Origin: a virus
DNA: 23,690 bases
Strand: one strand, 5' to 3'
IMG/VR virus record: IMGVR_UViG_3300006735_000265
Location: 1 to 23,690 of that record
In this document: in pieces, positions 1 through 6,783 of the stretch
Position numbering within the stretch: the first letter of the stretch is position 1
Layout: each line of letters opens with the position of its first letter
Notes under the pieces: model-generated
Databases searched by the model: none
Told to the model about the DNA's origin: nothing
Seen by the model: the letters and a program-made list of their open reading frames with translations, nothing else
Made by a program: the position numbers and the translations under genes

Positions 1-2927
1 ATAAACTCAATAGCCTTAGCTGGTTTGACGATAATCTTAGCATAAAGAACGTTTTGATCAATAAGATCTGGTGTCGTAGTGGTTTCATCAAGGATTAACT
101 TGTAATCAGTGATACCAAACTGAGTTCTAACATTGCCCAAGATAGGATTCACCTTGGCTTTAAAGTTGTTCCAGGTTGCTTGAACATTCTGTTCGAAAAG
201 AATATTGTTGCTGGCGATTGCAATCTGCTTCTTAAGGAAGATAACAAGACGACGAACATTAATTCTATCGAGTGCAGAGCGGCGCTCCTGAAGTGTCTTT
301 TGCCCAAAGACAACAATACCGGAGGATGGGAAGGATGCGATTGGGTTGATGCGTGCATCATAAAGCGTATCTCTTTCCTTGGATGTAAGTCTTTCAGAAA
401 CGTTAATAACTGGCAAGCCAGCAGCGCCCTGAGAGAGTCCACCTCTGTTGAAGCCAGCAGGGGCGAACCACACAGCGGACTGACGCTCAGAACTAGCGTA
501 AACACCCATCATAGCAACTGTTGGCGGAATCCAAACAAGCTGCCCATTGTCATCACGAGTCTGAACCCATGGGTAGTATGTTGCACCATAACTGGAATCA
601 ATCTGTCTGTTTTTCAAGTTAGTAGCTGATTGAACAGGTGTTGTGCCAATTCTATTTGTCTTATCTGTATTATAAGCCTCATGATTAGGAATATAAACAT
701 TTGGTAAGTCAATAATTGCCAAGGCATCACCACGATCCGAACTGTTACGAATCATACGCTCTGTTAAAGCAGTGTTTGTCAATCCAGGCATTGTGAGCAA
801 GTTCATGTCAATGTACTCTGGATCACTTACTGTATCAATTGCTCTTTCAATTGTGTTATAAGCATAGGATGTGTCGCGAGTAGCACTTGTTCCGATTCCA
901 GCATTATAGAAAGGATCTGGCTTCTGGATGTCAACACCGTCAAAACCACCCCAGAATGGAGCGTTAAACTGTCTAACATCGGCATCGAGAAGTGTCTTGT
1001 ATGTTCCGTTAGCACTAGTGCTGGTTCCAGCGACTCTGGAGCCTGAAGTATAGGTAAACCCATCAGCAGCGGAGCCAGTTACATCATCTAATGTGAAGAT
1101 GTATTGGAAGCCCTTAAGACCAGAGCCTAAGTTATTATAAGTTGTTGATGTGTTGTCAACAGGAACATTTGTTGCTGTTCCTAAATCTGAGTATAATAAT
1201 CTATGGATATCTGCAACACTTGGATCAAAGACTGTGTTGGTAGCTCTTGCATAAGATTGGAAACCAAAGTATGCATCCTCAGCAGAACTAATAACTCCAT
1301 CTCTGGACTGTGCTCTGAGACGATCAGTCGGGAATTCGAATGATGCAGAGAGAGCATTGTAAGGGGCAAAGTTACCACTTAGTAACAAGGTTCCTTCAAT
1401 TGTGGAGCCAATGGCCTTTGTTCCAGGAATTGCATCACCTGCTTTAATAAATCTATTCAAGAATTCTAAGCGCTGTGGTGTTGCCTGGGAACCCAAATAA
1501 CCAACAGCGGATGCACTTCTGAATGTTGGAGGTCCAAAGTATCCAAAAGGTAAAAGAGTGGATGTTGCAGAGCCATCGTCAACAGAGGACTCCATATCAA
1601 CTCTAACGTACTTAGAGTTATTTGGATAAGTGCCATACATCTTTAAGCGACGATCTGTCTCGCTCCACTGCTCATACATGTCTCCAATTCTGCGAGCAAT
1701 ATAATTTGGTGAAGTAGGATCAAGTGTTAAGTTGTCGAATCTCTCTAAAACATCTGCCTTAGTATCGACAGAGGAGATTGGTCTAATAACAAGTGAGAAA
1801 GTACCATAATCATCAGATGTGGTATTAGAAGCACGAAGTTGCTCAATTGAGACCTTCGCATTCTTGCTTAACCATTCTCCGTGTCCACGACCAATCAATC
1901 TAAAGAGTTTTTGAGCATTTTCAGCATGGTAAGAGGCTGCAGCACCTAAGTCTTGACCAATAAACCATCCTGAAATCGCTTCCTGTGATGGAATATTCTT
2001 CATGTTGTGTGGACCAATAGTCGAAGTGGAGCCAGAAGCAATACCAACGATTACACCATAAAAACTATCTGCTTCGGCTGAACTTCCCAAAGTTTTGTTG
2101 TTATCACGCATGAACTGCTCAAAAGTCTCTCCGAGGTAATAATCCTCAAAAACCTCTGTATTATAGAAAGTTCCAGCAGGACTTGTAAGCTGTGGGTTTG
2201 TGTTAAGGCGCTTACGAATGAAGTTTTCATTCTCATTATTAAAGTTAATAGAGAACTTCTTTAAGCCATTTGTGGCACCATTAATAAATAAGTCAAAGTT
2301 GCCATCACTATTTGTCTTAACAATCAAGCAAGAGCCCGTACCAACTGGTGGCTGCAAGTTTGGACTCAAGTCGCCAGCGAGTGTTCCACCTAACTGAACA
2401 GAGCCACTATTGACATAGATAATAGCACCAAGCTGGAATGCAGAGGAGCCAATAAAATTGTTTGTAGAGGAAGAAGCAGCAACGAATAATCCATAAGCAC
2501 CACCTGCGATGGTGGTAGAGAGAATTGGAGTTGTTAGTGCTGGAGTAGTTCCAATATTGGTTCTCCAGCCTGCCATGGCATCATGGGTTCCATCATTTGT
2601 TGTTGTCTGCTGACCTAAAAGACGAAGGTAGTTTACTGGAGCAACTTCAGACTGAAGAAAGGCTTTTGCAGCATAAGTTCCATACATTGGAGATTGAAGA
2701 TTGCCATCACGATAAACATCGCCACCTCTTTGTCCGGGCACTGTAGTACCATAGTTATTAACAAATTCTTCATAAGAACTGACCTTTGTAGGGGTCATCG
2801 CTATTCCTTGGGAGGCCCTACCGATGATAACTGGACCGATGGCATCGGGCTCAGAAGGCAAGAACGAGTTATCAATCTCATTGATAAACACTCCAGGAGA
2901 TATAAATTTAAAGCCTTTAACTGACAT
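1..2927 (-). CDS. 18: Contractile tail sheath protein, gp18-like (C-terminal end cut by window edge)
   Basis: This protein polymerises around the tail tube and contracts to drive DNA delivery. The frame opens at ATG 2927 with MSVKGFKFISPGVFINEID, the usual sheath N-terminus, followed by AIGPVIIGRASQG. Further on I read WIPPTVAMMGVYASSERQ and then GIVVFGQKTLQERRSALDRI, which match the conserved C-terminal sheath domain. The last residues in the window are LYAKIIVKPAKAIEF, typical of the final strand, so only a few codons should be missing beyond base 1. The start and end are in the same frame. About 975 codons are present, well above T4 gp18 (659 aa), and the extra length lies in the middle of the protein. 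A GAGAGGAAC Shine-Dalgarno region precedes the start, and a putative promoter lies 61 bases upstream. Confidence 0.95.
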   Translation of the reverse strand, partial: MSVKGFKFISPGVFINEIDNSFLPSEPDAIGPVIIGRASQGIAMTPTKVSSYEEFVNNYGTTVPGQRGGDVYRDGNLQSPMYGTYAAKAFLQSEVAPVNYLRLLGQQTTTNDGTHDAMAGWRTNIGTTPALTTPILSTTIAGGAYGLFVAASSSTNNFIGSSAFQLGAIIYVNSGSVQLGGTLAGDLSPNLQPPVGTGSCLIVKTNSDGNFDLFINGATNGLKKFSINFNNENENFIRKRLNTNPQLTSPAGTFYNTEVFEDYYLGETFEQFMRDNNKTLGSSAEADSFYGVIVGIASGSTSTIGPHNMKNIPSQEAISGWFIGQDLGAAASYHAENAQKLFRLIGRGHGEWLSKNAKVSIEQLRASNTTSDDYGTFSLVIRPISSVDTKADVLERFDNLTLDPTSPNYIARRIGDMYEQWSETDRRLKMYGTYPNNSKYVRVDMESSVDDGSATSTLLPFGYFGPPTFRSASAVGYLGSQATPQRLEFLNRFIKAGDAIPGTKAIGSTIEGTLLLSGNFAPYNALSASFEFPTDRLRAQSRDGVISSAEDAYFGFQSYARATNTVFDPSVADIHRLLYSDLGTATNVPVDNTSTTYNNLGSGLKGFQYIFTLDDVTGSAADGFTYTSGSRVAGTSTSANGTYKTLLDADVRQFNAPFWGGFDGVDIQKPDPFYNAGIGTSATRDTSYAYNTIERAIDTVSDPEYIDMNLLTMPGLTNTALTERMIRNSSDRGDALAIIDLPNVYIPNHEAYNTDKTNRIGTTPVQSATNLKNRQIDSSYGATYYPWVQTRDDNGQLVWIPPTVAMMGVYASSERQSAVWFAPAGFNRGGLSQGAAGLPVINVSERLTSKERDTLYDARINPIASFPSSGIVVFGQKTLQERRSALDRINVRRLVIFLKKQIAIASNNILFEQNVQATWNNFKAKVNPILGNVRTQFGITDYKLILDETTTTPDLIDQNVLYAKIIVKPAKAIEF

Positions 2928-2987
2928 TCTTTAGTTCCTCTCTATAAAATGGTGTTTTGTACATTATTTATCACAACCATACTACTT

Positions 2988-2995
2988 TAAATAGT
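2988..2995 (-). promoter_or_regulatory. Putative late promoter element ACTATTTA ahead of the sheath gene
   Basis: The coding strand reads AATACTATTTAAAGTAG here, in the 116-base space between gp15 and gp18. The same 8-mer, or its ACTAATTA variant, occurs in the other four larger intergenic gaps. Its role as a promoter is inferred from position and recurrence; the sequence differs from the T4 late box TATAAATA. The rest of the 2928-3043 gap holds no gene I can support. Confidence 0.45.
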
Positions 2996-3043
2996 ATTTC
3001 GTAATTCAAAAGTCTCTACTAACTTGTAAAATCAATTTACAGT

Positions 3044-3931
3044 TTAAGAAGATATAACGGTGAATCCATCAACACCCGCTGTTACGATTGATTCTCTAGG
3101 ATAGGCAATCTCTACTATATTCTCTTCAACTGATACGATTGGACGATCATCGTTCTCGCCTTCACCAATCAAATAACCTAAAACCCTAAAGGTTATTTCA
3201 GTGGAAAACATACGTAATTCCTCTGATAAATTAGCTACATTGTTGTTATTATTCAATCCTTGTTCAATGAAAACCTCATACAAGTGACCATTGCGACGAA
3301 GAACAAAAGAGTTTATTTGGCCAGTTCTTGTTAAGAATGGTGCCATCAATTCATTCATTTGTTGTTGATATTCTGTCTTTAAGGTAATTTTATAATCAAC
3401 ATTTATGTATACTGGAATTGGTATGGATAGAGTTTTAACGACAATCTTTTTATTTTTTCTAGGGTAAAACGCTTGATTGTCACCATCAGTAAAATTATTT
3501 CTTTTAACATTATCATTAGCAGCAAAATCTCTTGTTTTGTTTTGAACTATTTGTTTAGCGATAACAAAGCGCCCTGTCCTTCCATTAAGCTTATTAGAAT
3601 AAATATGCGCCTGAAAGCCTCCCTTTCTAGATGGATCTTTAGTTATGGCTGTTCTTTCAACACTAATGACTGGTAATATAATAGAACCACTGTCATCTCT
3701 AAGGTTTCTGTTATTTTTAACCTGAAAAGCTCTTTCTGGTGTCTGCCAAAAGATTGGGACGGGCTTCCACCCTTCATTGGTGGTTGCACTTAGCTCTAAA
3801 TCATTCTTAAGCCACTCTATAACAGATGCATCTATGTCTTCAATATTGGAAGACAACATTCCTATCTCACTGAGTTTTAATTTAGTACCAGCAGGAATCT
3901 GTGCGAAATCAAAATTTATATCATGTGGCAT
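3044..3931 (-). CDS. 15: Tail sheath stabiliser / tail completion protein, gp15-like
   Basis: In T4, gp15 caps the finished sheath and provides the surface that joins the neck. This 295-aa protein is close in length to T4 gp15 (272 aa). It shares that family's layout: an N-terminal region around KPVPIFWQTPERAF (residues 56-69), ILPVISVERTAI (85-96), then the block IPIPVYINVDYKITLKTEY (170-188) followed by QQQMNELMAPFLTR, which parallels the T4 segment that ends in a run of EQILPYF type. The start at 3931 is chosen because AAAGGGG precedes it and because MPHDINFDF begins just before the end of gp14 (11-base overlap). An upstream in-frame start at 3976 would overlap gp14 by 56 bases. Order after 13 and 14 supports the call; the match is by motif only. 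Confidence 0.68.
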   Translation of the reverse strand: MPHDINFDFAQIPAGTKLKLSEIGMLSSNIEDIDASVIEWLKNDLELSATTNEGWKPVPIFWQTPERAFQVKNNRNLRDDSGSIILPVISVERTAITKDPSRKGGFQAHIYSNKLNGRTGRFVIAKQIVQNKTRDFAANDNVKRNNFTDGDNQAFYPRKNKKIVVKTLSIPIPVYINVDYKITLKTEYQQQMNELMAPFLTRTGQINSFVLRRNGHLYEVFIEQGLNNNNNVANLSEELRMFSTEITFRVLGYLIGEGENDDRPIVSVEENIVEIAYPRESIVTAGVDGFTVISS

Positions 3932-4412
3932 CGAAAAGCCCCTTTCTTGCCTTACGACATTTAGCAGAAATTTCAAAAGAATGCTCTACTTGTCCGAATA
4001 AATTCTTAGGTTTACTTAAGGTCACTATCTCATAATACTTGTTACCATACAAAACAAAGTCGCCCTCTCTAACGAACAAATCTTGATCTTCCTCTAATCT
4101 GCGCTTATGAAAATGTACTTGTATTTCTGATTCAGCATCAACCCCAACACCTTCCATGTATTTCGTAGAAAATTCAGTAAACTCTACGAGAGCATAAACT
4201 CTAATCGGAGGAAGGAATGTTTTCTCTATCGCCTCTCCATATATATCGTGAAAGCGAGTGGTCTCCAAGTCAATTGGGTAATATAGTATTTGTTGCCCAA
4301 TTACTTTCTCAATAAGCTCATCATTGACTTGCTTAACTAGATCGCGTTCTTTCTTTCCAAAGAACAGTGGAGGAGGGGGCGCAGTGGGTCTATTCCATTT
4401 ATTCTGTGCCAT
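3921..4412 (-). CDS. 14: Neck protein, gp14-like head-tail connector
   Basis: gp14 binds gp13 on the portal and completes the neck of T4-type heads before tail joining. The 163-aa product has the gp14 pattern: a helix LVKQVNDELIEKVIGQQ followed by LYYPIDLE (residues 43-50), then HDIYGEAIEKTF (55-66), a strand region RVYALVEFTEF, and REGDFVLYGNKYYEIV (115-130), corresponding to a similar segment in T4 gp14. It is shorter than T4 gp14 (256 aa) and lacks the C-terminal part. The N-terminus has a proline run (TAPPPPLFF). AGGA precedes the start, 7 bases after the gp13 stop. The assignment rests on motif pattern and on the 13-14-15 order. Confidence 0.68.
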   Translation of the reverse strand: MAQNKWNRPTAPPPPLFFGKKERDLVKQVNDELIEKVIGQQILYYPIDLETTRFHDIYGEAIEKTFLPPIRVYALVEFTEFSTKYMEGVGVDAESEIQVHFHKRRLEEDQDLFVREGDFVLYGNKYYEIVTLSKPKNLFGQVEHSFEISAKCRKARKGLFDAT

Positions 4413-4419
4413 TTAAAAA

Positions 4420-5703
4420 TTATCCTACAAAGATTGGTAGAGGTGAATTTCTTAGAGCGGCAGCGGCTGCGTCAGTCATTTCTTGATCATTCTTAGCCAA
4501 ATCAATATACTTCATTTTATCAAGCATTTCCATCAATTGTGTTTTAAGGGCGTCTTGTTCTGATTTTGCTTGAGAAAGCAATTCTGAATGGTTAAGAGTT
4601 ACACTCTCGCCCGGAATAGGCATTGTAGTAAACTTGCCACGAATCTGTCCGAGCATCTCTTTACAAAGAGCAAGAGAGTAATTCCTAATCCATTGTTTTC
4701 CTATTGCATTAATATTTGCATATGGGATATTATCGAATGGAAGCGTATTCATATTATTGATACCATGCACACCATCCTCGTATCTGTCGTTCTCTTCCCA
4801 GGCGTCTCCCTGATCAACATAAAACTCTACATATACTCTATCATCCAAGCCATCAGTAAAACCATATCGATCTGGTTTAGGGAAAAGTCTTAAGAAATTA
4901 TCTTTAATTTCATATGAATAATGAGAGGTTCTAGTATAAATTGAATCCTCATACATTATTGCTTGAAGTTTGTTTTGCCATGTTGGAATAATCTCGAAAG
5001 TAGAGTCGTCAGAAAACTGACCGTATGTGGAATAGTTTCCAATAACGTTCACACCACCGTAGTATCCATAAAAACGCCACATGGCTCGGGGGGAGCGGTA
5101 AAACACTCTGGTAACCACAACTCTCTTTTTACCAATCTTGTCAGCAAATGGAACTGCGTTACCCGCATCATCTGTTCCGCTAGTTGATGCATTAGATAAA
5201 ATTGTTTGAAGATCATAATCTTGCACACCAACTTCTGTTTTAAAGGAACCGGAGTATATCGGCGTTGTTCCGCCAAATCCGCCAGCAGTTGCAACAGCAT
5301 CACCAATGCGTCGTGCGTATGTAAATTGAAATTTAGGAAATTTAAGATTTACATTTGTTGGTCCGGTTTTAATATCACCTTTATGATCAAACGTACCAGT
5401 CGTCATTCCTAAGAAATCAGACATTACATTTTGACTTTGATGTAGATTAATAATGTATGAATATTCCAATACAGCTTCTTCATAAGCTGAATAAACATTC
5501 GCTGGTGTTAACTCAATATCGACGACATCTCCACCAAGTTTTTTAAAAACATAATTAACTTGTAAAGCTGCACCACTGAGAAAATCAGCAGAGCCAGTAT
5601 AAATACCGAAAGGGACTACAGAGGCTACGTCATCTGCAGAGCCGGTTGATGTGAGGATAACTGAACTGATTTCAGATATTGGGGAAATTTGTCTTGTTGG
5701 CAT
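4420..5703 (-). CDS. 13: Neck protein gp13-like (head completion)
   Basis: gp13 attaches to the portal after packaging and forms the upper collar. The 427-aa product shows both ends of the T4 family clearly. Near the N-terminus, LGGDVVDIELTPANVYSAYE (residues 56-75) parallels the T4 segment with VELTPDQIY. Near the C-terminus, WIRNYSLALCKEMLGQIRGK (338-357) parallels T4 WVKDYATALAKELNGQI, then PIPGESVTLNHSELL and an ending PLPIFVG against T4 PFGILVG. It is about 118 residues longer than T4 gp13 (309 aa), partly from an alanine-rich insertion just before the final motif (NDQEMTDAAAAALRN). GAAGGAA lies ahead of ATG 5703. It heads the gp13-14-15 cluster, with a putative promoter 20 bases upstream and a terminator just beyond that. 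Confidence 0.9.
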   Translation of the reverse strand: MPTRQISPISEISSVILTSTGSADDVASVVPFGIYTGSADFLSGAALQVNYVFKKLGGDVVDIELTPANVYSAYEEAVLEYSYIINLHQSQNVMSDFLGMTTGTFDHKGDIKTGPTNVNLKFPKFQFTYARRIGDAVATAGGFGGTTPIYSGSFKTEVGVQDYDLQTILSNASTSGTDDAGNAVPFADKIGKKRVVVTRVFYRSPRAMWRFYGYYGGVNVIGNYSTYGQFSDDSTFEIIPTWQNKLQAIMYEDSIYTRTSHYSYEIKDNFLRLFPKPDRYGFTDGLDDRVYVEFYVDQGDAWEENDRYEDGVHGINNMNTLPFDNIPYANINAIGKQWIRNYSLALCKEMLGQIRGKFTTMPIPGESVTLNHSELLSQAKSEQDALKTQLMEMLDKMKYIDLAKNDQEMTDAAAAALRNSPLPIFVG

Positions 5704-5722
5704 GTTGGTATTTCCTTCACTC

Positions 5723-5730
5723 TAAATAGT
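5723..5730 (-). promoter_or_regulatory. Putative late promoter element ACTATTTA ahead of gp13
   Basis: The coding strand reads GATACTATTTAGAGTGA, placed between the terminator at 5741-5770 and the gp13 ribosome site. If this is the -10-like box, transcription would start about 7 bases downstream and give a very short leader carrying GAAGGAA. This is the clearest terminator-promoter-gene arrangement in the window. The promoter role is inferred. Confidence 0.5.
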
Positions 5731-5740
5731 ATCTCACAAA

Positions 5741-5770
5741 ACAAAACTCCCCACCTAGAAGATGGGGAGT
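5741..5770 (-). terminator. Intrinsic terminator after the 53-aa gene
   Basis: On the minus strand an 8-bp perfect stem (ACTCCCCA / TGGGGAGT, 9-base loop) is followed by TTTTGTTTTG. It sits 14 bases beyond the stop codon of the Lys-rich small gene and separates it from the gp13 unit. Confidence 0.8.
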
Positions 5771-5783
5771 CAAAGCGTAAAGA

Positions 5784-5945
5784 TTATTCGCTTTTAGTTG
5801 CTGCTTTTTTTGTTGTTTTTTTGGTTTTTTTAGCAGGAGCTTTTTTAACAACTTTCTTCTGTGTAGTTGTTTCGTTTACTTCGGCAATCTTTTTAGCAGC
5901 TTTTTGTTTTGCCTTTTTACGTGCTCTAAAATTATTTTTACCCAT
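5784..5945 (-). CDS. Small Lys/Ala-rich basic protein (histone-tail-like), 53 aa
   Basis: This ORF begins MGKNNFRARKKAKQKAAKK and ends KKAATKSE, with segments such as KKVVKKAPAKKTKKTTKK. About 40 percent of its residues are lysine or arginine, and it has only two acidic residues before the last one. The composition resembles histone H1 tails and bacterial Lys/Ala-rich DNA-binding proteins, so nucleic-acid or capsid-interior binding is a reasonable inference, but no fold is visible. An AGAGGT ribosome site lies 10 bases after the stop of the 207-aa gene, and a good terminator follows, so it is the last gene of a two-gene unit. It could also be a head-packaged DNA condenser or a scaffold-interacting peptide. 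Reading frame and signals are good; function is unknown. Confidence 0.72.
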   Translation of the reverse strand: MGKNNFRARKKAKQKAAKKIAEVNETTTQKKVVKKAPAKKTKKTTKKAATKSE

Positions 5946-5955
5946 TTGTTACCTC

Positions 5956-6579
5956 TTAAACATCAGCGAAAACGTTGTAGCCGTGAAGTCTAAGAACAAA
6001 CTTACCTGCTGTATATGCGGCAGCACCAGAGCCAGAGTGAGCGAGATATAGATACTTATCATTAAGATCCTCATCGATATCAAACTCGTTGTTCATGCCA
6101 AGGGTCTGTGCAGATGCACTAACCAAAATGGTTCCACCAGTTCCTAATCTCTCGCCAGAACCTGACTGGTTGTTAGCGAAAACTAAACCAACGTGTATTC
6201 CACCTCCAGCAGGAGTCTCAACACACATTAACTCGCCGGATGTTAAAATACCAATACCGTCAGCAGCACTCGCTGTAGTGTTAATTAACATGACCTCAGC
6301 CGCAGTGTGCCCAAGACCTGTGCCGTTATTAACAGATGAACTAATGCCAACTACGGAATAGCTATTAGGATCACCAGGGGCGCCAATGTATGTAAAAGAG
6401 GATGCTGGTCCTGCAGAGGAACCTAAATCAATAAGGATTTCGGTTGTAACCAATTGGCCGTCTCTAAGTCTAGTTTGGCTGCTCATGCATGGGCCTATGC
6501 CGCCACCAGATGTAGAGGTTAATTCCTCACCTTTTGTGTTAATCTGAAATAATCTTTTTCTACTTAATCTTCTTGCCAT
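5956..6579 (-). CDS. Putative virion structural protein of unknown function, 207 aa
   Basis: I do not recognise a named family. The protein starts with a basic segment MARRLSRKRLFQINTKGEE and continues as a Gly/Ser/Ala/Thr-rich, probably beta-rich sequence (for example SASAQTLGMNNEFDIDEDLN, then LYLAHSGSGAAAYTAGKF), ending RLHGYNVFADV. It has one early cysteine (GPCMSSQ) and no signal peptide or membrane segment. It follows the major capsid gene and its terminator, heads its own unit with the basic 53-aa gene, and has a strong ribosome site (TAAGGAGAT). Position and composition suggest a head-associated or decoration protein, which is inference only. A 14-bp palindrome lies 23 bases ahead of its start. 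Confidence 0.75.
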   Translation of the reverse strand: MARRLSRKRLFQINTKGEELTSTSGGGIGPCMSSQTRLRDGQLVTTEILIDLGSSAGPASSFTYIGAPGDPNSYSVVGISSSVNNGTGLGHTAAEVMLINTTASAADGIGILTSGELMCVETPAGGGIHVGLVFANNQSGSGERLGTGGTILVSASAQTLGMNNEFDIDEDLNDKYLYLAHSGSGAAAYTAGKFVLRLHGYNVFADV

Positions 6580-6601
6580 AATAATATCTCCTTAATTAAT
6601 T

Positions 6602-6615
6602 GTTATTGCAATAAC
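6602..6615. promoter_or_regulatory. Perfect 14-bp palindrome, possible operator
   Basis: GTTATTGCAATAAC is identical to its own reverse complement. It lies 23 bases upstream of the 207-aa start codon, just before its ribosome site. Half-sites of 7 bp with no spacer would suit a dimeric DNA-binding protein; an RNA hairpin is unlikely because there is no loop. No binding protein is identifiable here. Confidence 0.4.
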
Positions 6616-6708
6616 TTGATTTACTCAATGATTTAATCCCAGCCACCTCGGTATTAGATCTTTCTATGGGCAGTGGCCTCGCCCAAAGGAGAATAATCCA
6701 AGTTAAAG

Positions 6709-6716
6709 TAATTAGT
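6709..6716 (-). promoter_or_regulatory. Putative late promoter element ACTAATTA after the capsid terminator
   Basis: The coding strand reads GCACTAATTACTTTAAC directly downstream of the capsid-gene terminator. The same CACTAATTAC decamer occurs ahead of the scaffold gene. If used, it gives the 207-aa gene an unusually long leader of about 120 bases; the space 6580-6783 contains no ATG-started ORF on the minus strand. Confidence 0.4.
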
Positions 6717-6720
6717 GCTC

Positions 6721-6760
6721 TTAAAACAAAAAAACCCCCTCATTCAAAGAATGAGGAGGC
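6721..6760 (-). terminator. Strong intrinsic terminator after the major capsid gene
   Basis: On the minus strand CCTCCTCATTC / GAATGAGGGGG forms an 11-bp stem with one G-U pair and a TTT loop, followed by seven T residues and TGTTTT. It lies about 25 bases beyond the gp23 stop codon, as expected for the most heavily expressed virion gene. Confidence 0.92.
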
Positions 6761-6783
6761 TTAATTTAGCTATCGCTTAGCTA

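Noticed and set aside
180-629. Plus-strand open frame of 149 codons opposite the tail sheath
   Set aside because: The minus-strand sheath frame is unambiguous here, with conserved C-terminal sheath motifs, so the plus-strand frame is a shadow.
2944-2980. 12-codon minus-strand ORF in the sheath leader
   Set aside because: It is very short, has no ribosome site, and nothing else supports translation.
3025-3041. Inverted repeat TGTAAA/TTTACA just after the gp15 stop, considered as a terminator
   Set aside because: The stem is only 6 bp and nearly all A-T, with no T-run after it on the coding strand.
6667-6685. TGGGC/GCCCA hairpin in the 207-aa leader, considered as a riboswitch or terminator
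   Set aside because: A 5-bp stem with a 9-base loop and no T-run or recognisable aptamer is too weak to call.
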